The notes beneath the pieces were generated by a model. The model searched no databases and was not told the origin of the DNA. It saw only the letters and a program-made list of their open reading frames with translations. Positions 1-11,654 of a DNA stretch of 34,004 bases are shown here, piece after piece. The DNA comes from Apostichopus californicus (Eukaryota; Echinodermata; Holothuroidea; Aspidochirotida; Stichopodidae). The first letter of the stretch is position 1. Each line of letters starts with the position of its first letter. The translations under genes were made by a program, and so were the position numbers. Location of the stretch: positions 1-34,004 of the forward strand of contig JAIPMN010000121.1 in the NCBI GenBank assembly GCA_020650975.1. Direction: 5' to 3'.

Positions 1-214
1 TACAGGTTGTTATAATCGCATGAAGAATTTGACTACACAGTGTTTTCAAGCCTCTGAAAAAGTCCAAACTGGTGAGTGCATGAGACTTAAATTGTGTAAC
101 TGGTATAGGTGTTTTTTTTCAACTTTTCAACTCTAAACTGTTAATCAATCAATCAAAATAAAATATTAGCAAAGTGCTTATCCACTAGAGAGCCTGTGTA
201 AGAGAAGTCATTTA

Positions 215-253
215 GCCTTTAAAGAAGATCCTGCTAGGATCGAAACGTCAGGC
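215..253 (+). repeat. hammerhead-ribozyme-like relic of a dispersed repeat
   Basis: GATCCT (227-232), a GCT loop and AGGATC (236-241) form a perfect 6-bp stem, followed at once by GAAAC (242-246) and GTC (247-249). Outer GCCT (215-218) can pair with AGGC (250-253). This is the layout of a hammerhead core: stem I, conserved box, stem II, GAAA, then the UH end. The box that should read CUGAUGA reads TTAAAGAA, so activity is unlikely. Such sequences accompany Penelope-like elements and their non-autonomous relatives in invertebrates. The A+T-rich stretch down to about 335 may belong to the same element. The ribozyme reading is inference; the stem is seen. Confidence 0.35.
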
Positions 254-2547
254 CAACTTAATTTTAGACAATCAATCAGAAAATATCTATAAAGTTGCTC
301 TTTAATTCATATCTATAAGTGCTTTCCTTGTTACGACAACAGATTATTTCTTTCCTGAATGAGACAGCAAAAAGTTGTTAATTTATTTTCAGATCGCTTA
401 AATGATCTTATCACTGTGTGCATTGTAAATTTAAATTTTCAATCGTTAGCTCATTCAGCACAACAGGTAGGTAATGATAGACAAGTTGAAATGTATGTGC
501 AGCTGTCACTGTTCATTACCATTCATGACATTCACATTGAATGCATCAAAAAGTCAAATGTTGGATGGCATACGTTACACTGTGATATTGCATACACATA
601 TTACACTGTAGTTTACATGTGCTGTTCAAATTGTCCATTTATCCAATCTCCAGTACAACAAATCAATTTTATTCTTATACATGATCTTCATAAAAATTTA
701 ATGTAAAACTCAAGTTAAATTGTGAAGCAAGATAAAAATTTCTTGCATTTTCAAATTGTCTTTTTGTGTAATAGCTGTTGTACAGTGCTGTCATATAGTT
801 ACTAACTGCAGTATTACCATCTCTTTGTAGACTTGTGTCACGATCTCAAATTTTTATGCAGAGATGTTAATGTTCTTTGTACTTGAAACTTGATATGCTA
901 CTAGACATTAACCTTAGAGATCATCAGTTTTGCCCCCAAATGTAGCAAACCCCAAAAAAGTGCTTAAAGCTTTTCAGATTTTTGATTCTCCCTAACTATC
1001 GGAAAAGAGCAAAGAAATAGATACGGCAACGGCTATAAAGAGATTCGAAAAAAAACTTAAGTAACTCACAGAGAATGAGGGCGTGTTCAATAAGCACATT
1101 AAGTGTCTAAGTTTCATCGTGAGTGACCATTATTTGACGGTTAGCAGATATCTGGGGGAAATCATATCATATCATATCTGAAATAATATATCGGTGGACA
1201 GCCGTTAGTATGTGAAACTGAAAGCGTAGTAGTTTGCCGAGCCGCTAGATGTTAACGTTTCTTTTGAAATGTTGACAGGTTTTCTCAACGACCATAAAAT
1301 CTGTTGTGACATTAAAAAAAGTCAACCTTTTATTCACTTGCAAAGAAAATGATAGGAAATGCTGCTTCGTCATGTAGCTAATTTGTAACGGAAGGATTTT
1401 GATGATGAGTCCAGACGGACTAAAAAAAAAGCAGGCCATGCACACGGAAGTTGTCAGTGTCTCGAATCACCTATGGGCATGTTCTTGTTTTTTCAATCTT
1501 TTTTGATATTTCAGTTGCGTGGGATTTAATTGACTCATAACTATAGTCTCGTTTCTTCTTCTTGGTACGATAATGTATCGTTACCTACATCCTCAAGTAT
1601 GACAAACTTTCAGAGCAATACTTCCTGTAATTATACAGTACGTCACTGAAAGCCAGTGTGTAGCAAAGGGTGGATGATGTCATCAGGTTTCTCTGTCACG
1701 GTCTATATTTAGGACAAGCTCAGTCACGGTTTGATGGGTACTTCCCCCACTTTGTTCCTGGAGAGAACGTGGGAATCTGCATGCACTACCCGACTGAAGT
1801 CAGTGCGAGAGAGTGTTACATGGGATTCGCAGTGTATTCACAGTTAACTCACAGCGAAAGCTTTATTGATCAAACATTGATCGGGTCTGTCGTCAATCAG
1901 AGGATATAATATTAACGTTTTTCATATTTTTTTAATGGAATGTAGCGATTGTGCAGAGGAGGCCGTGTATTCAGAGAAGAGGTTTGAGTTTACTTACCTA
2001 TCCATTGTGTTTTTTTTTTTTTGGCTCATAAAACTGTAATACTGTAAATAATACCAAGACAGAACGGTATCTATTTGTATCGGTAAAAGTACACAGTGCT
2101 CTGTTTTCCTGTGTTAGGATAGCTTTCTTCAACAAACTACACTGTAGTATGTAAACTAGGTCATAAATTGTGTTTTAGAAATTTTATTAAAGAGGTTAAT
2201 GAATGGCCATAATTTTACATAGATAGCTGTGTTATTTAAAACCAATTTTCAATCTTCTCCTCATTCTGGCTTTTCTGGACCACTAGCTATAAAAAATTGT
2301 CATTTCAGGAATGTACACTTAAATGTATACCCTTCAAAATAAAAACAGCAGTATCCTGCTGTAGGGAAGGTACAGTATATAACGACATTCTCAACGTCAA
2401 AAGGAAGGAAGAAAAAGACTGGGAAGGAAAGGCAAGGAAACATTATCAGGGAATAATTTTTAGTGTTCAAATTTTGTGTAATGGTTCCTGTGCACAAAAA
2501 CTGTTACACAGTACATCTTTGCACTTGTAAAGCAATTTGATCATTTT

Positions 2548-2712
2548 GCATTTAGCATTGTGCAATGTGATGCTGGATAAATTATATCCCTGAGTTTGGT
2601 ATTATTAAAAGTTATCCGCTATCACATTGCACAATGCTAAGCATACCCTTAAAAAAAATGATTGTGCAATGTGATACTGGATTAACTATTCCCTGAGTTT
2701 GGTATTTTAAAA
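2548..2712. repeat. foldback (MITE-like) repeat with an extra direct copy of one arm
   Basis: An arm at about 2548-2582 is repeated inverted at about 2610-2644 (both contain CATTGTGCAATG) around a short spacer with CCCTGAGTTTGGTATT. From 2661 the arm plus spacer is repeated directly (ATTGTGCAATGTGAT, then CCCTGAGTTTGGTATT again). Arm-spacer-inverted arm followed by a partial direct copy suggests a small terminal-inverted-repeat element that was duplicated. No transposase and no clear target duplication were seen. Confidence 0.6.
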
Positions 2713-3135
2713 GGTTTTAAGGTTATCGTACCTTGGCAATAGATTTTTTGACATACGTCGTCGATGACATCAGTAATATTTCATATTGCTCCATGTTGTA
2801 CTGACTGTACAGTACTGTTCAGCACCGGTCGGTGTTTTTAATCTAATGGTGTCCCAGTAATGGTGCTGGAGCATATTTTTTATTCTGTTGTGAGAAACGC
2901 CCTGCATCTTTCCACCTGGCAACAACTAATTACAGATAGTCAAACAATATAATCAAGATATTTCTTATCTTTTTCTTACATAACTGTAATCTTAAATTTC
3001 ACCAGCTTGGTTGGTTATCAGAGGAGGGGTAGAATGGATGTGCCAGGTGTTGTAAGCTGATCGTGCTCAACATACAGTATAGTATAAAGCATACACCATT
3101 GGTATTGAAGTTGGCATGCAATAGGAAGATTATTA

Positions 3136-3215
3136 TTGTATGTTTGTCTTCATCTCTGTGTGTACAGATGTGTATGTAAGTGTCTGTATATGTATGCTTG
3201 TGTGTATGGGTGTGC
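3136..3215. repeat. TG-rich low-complexity stretch
   Basis: Interrupted TGTATG/TGTGTG runs over about 80 bases give two overlapping open frames that look like cysteine-rich peptides but are only the translation of the simple repeat. Confidence 0.6.
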
Positions 3216-3368
3216 AGAGTCTCTCTATGTACAGCAGTATTCAGAAAAAATATTGTATCATCGACTCATTGGTATCGACAGCAAATCCCGGCAGGCTAAA
3301 AACTTACTCAAACTTGTCAAATGTACCTTCCTGGAGGCTTCCACCTCCAGTTTATTCACACACTTTGA

Positions 3369-3413
3369 AAATGTCTCCAATTAGACAAATGTCTCCAATT
3401 AGACAAATGTCTC
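3369..3413. repeat. 18-bp tandem repeat, about 2.5 copies
   Basis: The unit ATGTCTCCAATTAGACAA is repeated head to tail with no mismatch, ending in ATGTCTC. It is intronic, upstream of window exon 1. Confidence 0.75.
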
Positions 3414-3802
3414 AGTAAGGGCGATAGTACCATATCGTACTAAGACGGGTAGCAGTAAAAATGAATTTAGAACTTCTAGAATGAGCGACTGCTGCGTTGA
3501 ATTTCTGGCATTTTTGTGGCTGTTTTTTCATACTGATGACCTTTCCAGAGAGACGGTTTTACAAAGATGTTCGTCCGAAATACGATTCTGTTCCTTCCAT
3601 TCAGGATGACGTTGGTTTATGCGCTTTGTAGTTTCTCCCTGTCCGAATGATAACACCATTTCAGTTTTAGCTGTTCTCACATTCATAAAGCTTTGTTTTT
3701 ATTACTAGCAGATTCCTACACTCAGATTTTTATTCTGTAAATAACGAAAGCATTTCACTAACGATAATTACCCTCTTTCATTTTCCGTTTTGTCTTCTAT
3801 AG

Positions 3803-3978
3803 GGCCATACGAGCTTTCCAGCAGGTGTTGTACATAGACTCTGGGTTCAGCCGTGCCAATGAAGTTCATCTCCGTTTGGGTCACATGTTTAAAGTGAACG
3901 GTGACTATGAATCAAGTCTAAAACATTACCAGCTCGCCCTCGTCGATAATACTATCTGCTCCTTGTCTAAACCAGAAA
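3803..3978 (+). CDS. KDM6A: KDM6A window exon 1 (TPR)
   Basis: Acceptor TTCTATAG before 3803, donor GTAAGT at 3979. The first base completes a split Trp codon; the exon ends one base into an Ile codon. It encodes a TPR helix pair: [12 protein letters not shown], then [20 protein letters not shown] and [11 protein letters not shown], almost residue for residue the human UTX segment [41 protein letters not shown]. The TPR fold is a protein-binding scaffold and, in vertebrate UTX, the part that attaches it to the KMT2C/D complexes. Confidence 0.96.
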
Positions 3979-6900
3979 GTAAGTACTTAATAATAGTCAT
4001 TAAAGTCTTTATAATTTTTCAAATTTTAGTTTTGTTTCTTCTTTGCTGCCTGGCAAAACTTTACCAATTTTTTTTTTAAATTTATGCTCATTAACATAGC
4101 ATTTTTAATTAGATACACATTTAGTTAAATGAATATATATGTTAACTTATAAGATGGAAAAAACCTAACATTGCCTCATCAAGACAGACTAACTCAAGAA
4201 ATAAGCAAACGGAAAACTAAAATACGTGAAAAAAGAGAAGACCCCAAAATATAGAAAAATCGGCGCTGGATTTCTTTACAAACTGCGAACAATATTTTTT
4301 CTCTCAAAAGTGCTGATCGCCTTGATTGGTGGCTTTGTGTTCAATGCGTCTGACTATAATTAATATTGTAATTAATTCCAACTTGCCAGCTGGTTTTACC
4401 ATGAGAAATTTTGTTCAGGATAGAATCATGTTTTGTTTGCTTTAGGAGAGGAAATAGGGAGGGGGAAGGGGAGGGGGAGTAGAGACAGAAGAAAACCATT
4501 CATCCTAGTACTAAAACAGTTAATACATACAGATTGTTTTTTTTTTTCTGTAATGAAACATTGCCTAATCTGATAATGAACAAAATCCAGCAAATAAATT
4601 TCCAGTTTCCAAAAATATGAACTTACACATTTTGCTAAGTCAGTGTGCCAGTTTCTAGCTAACCTACTGTAGCTGTATGAAAATGGGGGCAAGTGCTAAG
4701 TCAGCAATCAAGTAGGAAATTCATGTGACTATTTCATGCAGTGTAAAGGGTACCTGTTTGCATATATATGTTAAAAACATGTTCCATATGACCTATAACA
4801 ACATTTACAGATTTGTGTTAAATACTCCTAGAAAAGGTTTCTCGAGTGAATAATAATAATAAATCAGGGGAAAAGAGCAAAATATGCTTTACATTCTGCC
4901 CGATTTGCAAACCCTGGTATTTTTTCTGTGTGTATATATGTATATATATATATACCAATATATATATCAATTTACCAATATTTACCAATTTATAAAAACA
5001 AAACTGCCATGGAAAGTTCAATAAATGGATTTATGAGACACACTTTGTTTCCTCCCTCCATTACTGATTGATATCATTGTACTTGGCTCTATTGCACAAC
5101 TCTCTTCCTGCAATATTTACTGTTGCAATCACACGCAAACACAAAGGATATCTTTAACCCGCACAACAGAAATAACTCGGGGACTACTTTACTACAGAGA
5201 AATGCTAAACAGAGAAGGGGAATTCCCAAATTGCATTGTACAATACATGTACTGTGCTTAAACAATAGTGCTCTAAAAATAAAACCTGTGTGGTGACGTC
5301 ATTTATTAACTGAGGTTTGTTTTGGAACTAGAAAACTTTGTGTAGAACCGTTGTTTTTTTGGTTTGTTTTTTTTACCCCTCCCTTCTATTCTTTTTAGTA
5401 TGAGAACAAGCAATAGTTCACTACTAATACTATTTTTTTTTGCCTATATGGACTGACACCTAAGATTTATTCACTTTTAGGGATCAACCATTTTTTGTTT
5501 TGACAATAACAATGTTTTAAGAAATGGAAGTTATCAGAAGCATGAACATTCTTTCATCAATGCATAAAATGTTTGTCGTAGTGAAGTATGAGCTTGGTAT
5601 CCAAATATATGAAAAAGCTTGGCTAATATAAATACTTTATAATAATAAATAACTACTTGATTTCTTTCAAGTCCTGGGTTTTAAAAAACAAAACAATTGA
5701 GAGCCTTGACTCCTTCTCTCTTTGTGTGACTGCATGCCATTACCACACCACTAGTGATGCAACTGCCTAAGTACTGCTGTAGCATCCCATTTGAATACAA
5801 AATGGCTTCATGTTGCTAAAAGATGATATTACATTTATACCTAGTCTGTGAAACGTTACTGCTCACACAATGAGACGACATCTGGTGCATTTTGTGTGCT
5901 GAGTATAAACCTGCTACAGCTATGCATGGAGATTTGCCAAGAGCAAACTGTGTAGTAGTAGTAGTAGGGTAATAGAGCAGTGCAAATTGAATTCTTACAT
6001 TGGCTAAATTTGACTACGAGACTGACGACGTCCAAAGAGCCACGAAGCAAAAAAAATCTTCGATATATTTGTTAAGGAACTGGGGGCTTGCCAGGCTTGT
6101 AGGCGTTACCGTGGTTCTTGTAGGTGGTGGCCAGTTTTTATGATTGCAATAAGTGCCCATAAATGATTGAGATAGATGACCTATTTTTGAAAGAAAAAAA
6201 TATCTGGAAGGGGAACCACACTCTTGTGTAAACAAACATGTTGCAACAAACATGTTGTTTTTCAAAGAATGAGACTGTGTTTCCTAATGTGACAGTGTGC
6301 AGTGTCTACATGTTTAAGTAAGGGTGTTGGTATTCATCGGGAGACTTTTGACTACTCTGGTAATTTACTAGTTGGTGCCCAGACCGACGGACCTCGTTGA
6401 GTGCCGTATTTCTAACAAACATTGTCGGTGGTCGTGAGGTTTCTCGTAACCTTGTGATTTGATAATGTAACCTGTATTTATCTCAATGACTCAACCTACT
6501 ACATCGGCGTAGGATGAATTCGTTCCTAATAACTGAAAGGCAGCTCCTGGTTTCTGGCACCTATCATTCTCTCTCATCAGAATAGCATTGACGAGAAGTA
6601 ATCACTAAATTACTGTTACTGTACTTGGTAGCATTAATGACTTGTGACTTATTTTGTCTAACAAACGTCTACATTTGACCTGTCTGAGCACACCGCCATA
6701 TGTTATAGGTACACATAGCTAGCTTAGGTTACTCCGCACATAAGAATTGGGTCTGACAGTTATTTCCTTCTTTCCTCTCTTACCTGTCTCCTATACATAA
6801 GCACCCCGATCTACCGTAGCCTAAGAACCAGTAACATTCTTGCACTGCAACCCCTATTAATCTAAATGACATCTCTGGTTCAAAACTAAAAGTGAACGGG

Positions 6901-7530
6901 ACATAGACAAATCCAAATGAAATGTTGATGTTTTCATGTGTATAGATAAATAGTTATATCTATAACATCCATACAGTGTAACACAAGTGGGTAAAGAGCC
7001 TGTGCACCGATTGTGTCATGATGTACATAGAGTCACCCTGTAAATGTGTAAATGAAGCTAGAGGAATGATATTCACTATCTAAATACAGCTGGCTTACAA
7101 AAGTGGCAGAGGCTGCCGGCTAATGTCTAGCAATGTTAATACGTATAGAATGTTAGCTACCTTCACTCGGTATGGGTAGATCAGGAGGGAGGAGGATCGA
7201 GCGGGTCGTTGGGGGCGCAGTGCAAGAATATTTAAGTACCAGAATTTAGGCCAGAGTAGATCGGAGTGCGTATGTATATAGGAGAAAGGGGTATCAATCG
7301 TCGTTCGTAAATAACTAAACCAGTAAGTTTTGTCGTGTTTTCACCTCCAGTGTGTTTCTGTTGTAGGTGGCAGTAGACGGGTATTCATTCCACTGGGTAC
7401 TGTCGACCAAAGTGCTCAAGGAGTTTACTGTTCTTTGATATCATACATTGTTGCTAAATTTTAAGATATATCAGTCGTCTTGTATAAAGATCTGCAACTT
7501 AACATACTTTTTTCTCCCTTTCTTTTGCAG
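3979..7530 (+). other. intron, 3.55 kb
   Basis: The largest complete intron. It holds a purine tract at about 4445-4480 (GGGAGGGGGAAGGGGAGGGG), a TA/TG microsatellite at about 4928-4985, five GTA units at about 5951-5965, and a stretch from about 6700 to 7370 that looks promoter- or LTR-like (TATA at 7271-7280; see findings). No exon is supported. Confidence 0.7.
4928..4985. repeat. TA/TG microsatellite
   Basis: Runs of GTATATATG and TATATATATATA with interspersed CAATATATAT and TTTACCAATA repeats over about 58 bases. Confidence 0.75.
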
Positions 7531-7565
7531 TAAAATTCCACATTGCTCATTTGCAAGAAGTTCAG
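7531..7565 (+). CDS. KDM6A: KDM6A window exon 2 (35-nt small exon, TPR)
   Basis: A long pyrimidine tract and TTTTGCAG precede 7531; the donor is GTAAGT at 7566. With the one base carried over from exon 1 it encodes IKFHIAHLQEVQ, the counterpart of human IQFHIAHLYETQ, and so begins the next TPR helix. At 35 nt it is too short to stand out as an open frame. The call rests on the 12-residue match, both splice sites and the phase (1 in, 0 out) needed by its neighbours. Confidence 0.93.
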
Positions 7566-10058
7566 GTAAGTCATACTAAATTATTCATGAAAAGCTTTCT
7601 GTGATCAGAATACATATATGTATATACATGTCTATATATGTATATTAACAACAGAACTTGGTCAAGAGTTCATCCCAGATGCTGTAGTAAAGTTAGTTGA
7701 TACCATTTTTAATTTGCTTAAAGTCGATGCTGTTATCAGAGAATGCTAATGTTGAGCCAAGTAATTTTTAATTGTCCTTCAAAGGACGGATGACTGTGAG
7801 ATGACATTGCACGCTGTACCCTATAAATTCATATCTGTCAGAATATACCTGCTTAAAAAAAAACCCCAAAGTTATCATTCCAGACTTGTAGTATAGTCCT
7901 ACAGCTAAGAGTATCTATACGATATCATGAAAAGTAAATATATACCTCTCTATGATTGGTTCTGCCTGTACATACGTAGTTGTCTGTCTGTACAGGGTGT
8001 ATGCCTTAGACTTGTTTACTGTTGACTCAAAGTCCTTTCCTTAAAGCTATACTACCATACCTTCCATTAGTTGTTTACTCCCCTTTGAGCTATACCCCAT
8101 TCTCTCTAACCTATGCCATGTTAGAGCTGACCTACATCTCACTTTGGACTTAAAACTGATCTCTCTCATTTCTGCTTCTTTTAAGATGGCTTTTTTCTAA
8201 ATGGACTAAACTGACATAGGGCTTTGAACCGCTGACAAACCGTGACCACATTTGGTCACCCTTAGGGAGGGTCATTGTCTCCAATGCCATAGTTAGTTAG
8301 CAAGGCATTACTTTGAAAAGATAGTAGAGTCCAGAGAGGTCAAAGTTGCCATAAAAGGGGACTGTCCTTATTTAGTTATGGATAAATTTCAGTCTGGGTT
8401 TAGAGCCAAGTTGACTTTTCATCAGTCCATCTTCTCTCAGTGGAAGATTTGCGGAGATATTTGTTGCTAACGATTTACAAACATTTTATCTATCAAGCGA
8501 CAATTTCACGATATGATATGGATGAACCTCTCATCTCCTCTCTTCTGTTACACTGACTCGACTTACGTGCTTTCTCATCTACTTATCCTATAAAAGTCTG
8601 TAACTCTTGACAGTGCAAATTTTTAATGGCAGTGCAATCATCGGATAGTCTAAGATGACCAATTTTCTGTTCAGACGACCAAAATCAGCTGCGGTTGTTG
8701 TCCACCTGATGACTCGTTGTTTACATCAAGTAACACATCTTGTAACTAAATACTTCCAAATAGCTAAAACTGATAAAAGGGAAACACCCCCCCCCCAAAG
8801 CTGGGGGTTTTATTCACCAAACCCTACATATATCTCTCCCACGGTTCACATATTGTTCATTGTTATTTTGATTCATATTTTGATTGGGGCAACCAAATTT
8901 GATGTTTAGGCATTCAACCAGAAAAAAATTATCCTTATGGATGTGTCCTGCTCTTGAGCTCAGTGCCTCTGCCACAGTGGTGAGGATGTGGTTCAAAGTT
9001 TGTAACCCCATAGGACAAATCCTCTTGCTATGATTGTCCCCATAGGAGATTATTTATGAAAGATGATTCATATCAGTCTTTAACAGTGGTTTACTCGAAA
9101 GTGACATATTTGGCTATTTTCATCTCCTGAAAGAAAACAATTTCTACCATAAATCACAATAAAAGATAGACTGACAGTTTCCTTCATGATTGCAGCGAAA
9201 CATGGGTTCTTAACGAACACGATTTCCGTTATCTCAAATTCATTAATTTTTTTCTGCAAGTAACGTCCTTGAAAGACACATGAAATGGCGACCAGCAGGG
9301 GGTCTTCTTAATGAAGGCAGTGTAACCTCTGTCTGACCCTAATGAATAGGTCACTCATAAGTAAACCATGGTGGTTTATTTAATACCGGTTCTGACATTG
9401 GTCAAATTGGAAAACCACATACCCCCCCCCCCATGACAATAACATAATTGACAATAAATTCACCAAACTTACCACTCTGATGGTAATATTTTTTACGGAA
9501 GATAACCAAGTGCTGTCAAAATACAGTAGCCCTTCTAGTCAGTATAATAACGAGCTTGCATGTTCTAAAGTTAACTGTTCTACTTAACTGTCAAGAATGA
9601 TTTTGGATAGCATGTGTGGAAGGTATGTTTGGGTGGGGTGGAGGGTTGCGGGCAGAGCTGGGTAAGGATTTTTAGGGTCTTGGGTCTCATTAAAATCTAG
9701 GGGGGGGGGGAATTCTAAACTAAAACAGACCTGTGCTAAAATGTGTAACAAGATGTTAGATGAGTGGTAGTGTAATGGAAACAAAGCGAAAAATCTGCTA
9801 CTTGTGTACTTCCAGTTCATATAGTTTGAAGAGGAGGAAGGGGAGGGAAGGGGTTGCGAGAGGGGAGATGAGAATGAGAAGGGTATGTGCAAGACAATAA
9901 CAAAAACTGACACATCTCCACACAGAGATGAAGCAAACACAGCAGTTACCTAAACTTATTATTGTGGATGATAAGTTTTGTGATTTAGTGACTATCAAAC
10001 ACGATTGTTTGTAAATTTAAAGTTTTGCTTTTAAGGTATTTTATTGATATTCCTACAG
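7566..10058 (+). other. intron, 2.5 kb
   Basis: Holds a TA-rich microsatellite (about 7609-7647), a decayed L2/CR1-like LINE (about 8270-8620), C/G homopolymer tracts at about 8787, 9423 and 9701, a CTCF-like word at 9291-9304 and a purine-rich tract at about 9820-9885. No exon is seen. Confidence 0.7.
8270..8620 (+). mobile_element. decayed L2/CR1-like LINE reverse-transcriptase fragment
   Basis: Translating across frames recovers, in the right order and spacing, the marks of a CR1/L2-type reverse transcriptase: FEKIVE (near 8312), DKFQSGFRA (near 8380, family consensus YQSGFR), VANDL (near 8467, family NDLL), YDMDEPLISSLLL (near 8513, family FDTVDHSILLSRL) and CFLIYLSYKSL (near 8568, family WFRSYLSNRSQ). 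At least two frame changes and several stops separate them, so it is an old dead copy of about 350 bases with no endonuclease part. Family is assigned from these motifs only; whether L2 or CR1 is open. Confidence 0.6.
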
Positions 10059-10152
10059 GGTAACCACCAAGCTGCCAAAGAGGGTTACCAAGAACTTTTG
10101 ACAGTGAGCCCCGTAGCCGACCCCATTAAGTGTGCTGTGCATAGACAGCTTG
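10059..10152 (+). CDS. KDM6A: KDM6A window exon 3 (TPR)
   Basis: Acceptor CCTACAG, donor GTAAGT at 10153. It begins on a codon boundary and leaves one base of a Gly codon. It encodes GNHQAAKEGYQELL followed by a loop and KCAVHRQL, matching human RKYHSAKEAYEQLL...KATVLQQL: the second helix of a TPR and the start of the next. The loop (TVSPVADPI) is diverged, as is usual between TPR helices. A C9-10 run lies about 20 bases after the donor. Confidence 0.95.
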
Positions 10153-11654
10153 GTAAGTCAATTGTTATTCCAGTCCCCCTCCCCCCCCCCCTTACATGGA
10201 CTTTTTGTTTCCCTATTATAACTAACTGAATATATTACAGACAGATCTATTCTCTTAGGTTCTGGCAGATTCTATGCAATGCATAAATATGTTGTGAAGC
10301 GAGCCATTGTTGCAGGCTTGATCCGTCTGGCGTATTCACGCCTCCCCCTCTGCTGTGGCTAGTTCTAGACAAAAGGATGGAAGAGGACAAAAGAAACATG
10401 TCTATTATCATATTGCCAGGAATTGGCCTGTTTAAGTCATTGTCTTGCCGAATTCTTTGTCTGGCGGCCGGCGTAACCGAGGAGGAAAAGGAGGATAAAA
10501 ATTCGCTCCTCACAAGAGATGCTCACAGGTTACATGCCTAAACTTTTTGTGGTCGAAGCCATTTCCCTCGGGGATTTAAGTGCACGAGTGCTGCTGTGTA
10601 GTAACCATTCTTCAATTTTCTTGCTCTTTAGTGTGAAATCGATAGCTCTGACACGATGGTAGAAAAGATATCTTAGTGGCACCCAATGTAATAAAACTTC
10701 ATCAAAAATGTGTTTCATTTTTGTAACTTTAGAAGTTACCAAGAATTTCAAATTTCCTTTGTGTACCTGCCATACTTTTGCACTCCTGCCAATATTTCCT
10801 TGAGCATCTCACCAAAACAAAAGGTTTGTGTCTGAATCTGGTAGTGTCTGTGAGACAAGGGTTAGTTTTCTGTGGTTCTTGGTGCATTCAAGATTAGTCA
10901 ATTAAGTCCTAGAGAATGAATATGTTGTGTCTTTATGTATGTGTATGTATATCTTTGTGTTTAATAGTGTCACTTTCAACCAGTGGTGTTAAGGGATTGG
11001 GGTAGGGGGTGTGGAGAGGGGGCAGTGGTGACACAAACCTGAAATGTTCTGGGTCCCTCTTGGATTCCCTCTCCTCCCCCCTCCCAAATTGAAATTTGCA
11101 TTTCAAAAAGAAGAAAAAAAAGGAAAGAAAAATTTAATAAAAATTGGCTGGAAGCTATGCAACTCTGACTTATGCAGACTATCATTACTGCAGGTATCCA
11201 ATTGTTTTTATGAGCATTCAGCGAGCCTGAAAATTCGTGGAAAAAGTCTGCTTGAATTTAAATCGAAACTTTAGAAACAAACCTAGAAAAAGATTACCGA
11301 TGGTTAACTTTCTCTTTGCTTTCCAGGAAAGTTTACATGTACTCCGTAACTTTCTAGATTTCTAACAACAGTGACACAGCCATGTTTACAGCTTCAGCAA
11401 CTTGAAACAAACTTTGTTATCGAATATCAAAAGTTTCAATTTTTTCATTACTTTCGCATGCTATAAATAGAGGATTTGTGCTTTGAAGATATTGAATGCA
11501 AAGCTGTTCAACCTTATCCTTATCAGACATTCTTACTTTAACCCACCAAACATGGTGGTCTTTTTGTCCAGGTTTTTGGTAATTACCACCCCCCTCCTTT
11601 TGGTCAGTGTACCCTGTAACTGTAACGCTGAAAATTGACCCATTCCCTTTGCAG
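10153..11654 (+). other. intron, 1.5 kb
   Basis: A moderately GC-rich stretch at about 10250-10520 has an 88-codon open frame on the minus strand with no recognisable domain, perhaps an unclassified repeat. Purine/pyrimidine tracts occur at about 10990-11025 and 11065-11090. No exon is seen. Confidence 0.65.

Larger units (their letters stand above)
1..3802 (+). other. upstream intron of KDM6A (3' part)
   Basis: No coding exon of the TPR region could be found here, and the acceptor at 3801-3802 needs a preceding exon ending in TG (a split Trp codon), so this is read as the 3' part of a long intron. It holds a hammerhead-like repeat relic (about 215-253), a foldback repeat (2548-2712), a TG-rich stretch (about 3136-3215) and an 18-bp tandem repeat (about 3369-3413). 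Open frames here are short and match nothing I know. Confidence 0.7.

Noticed and set aside
1-71. Exon-like open segment ending in a good donor (ACTG/GTGAGT)
   Set aside because: The next UTX exon needs a preceding exon ending two bases into a Trp codon. In that frame this segment has stops, and its translation does not resemble UTX.
5294-5301. Perfect cAMP-response element TGACGTCA
   Set aside because: An 8-base word is expected about once per 65 kb by chance, and nothing around it looks like a promoter.
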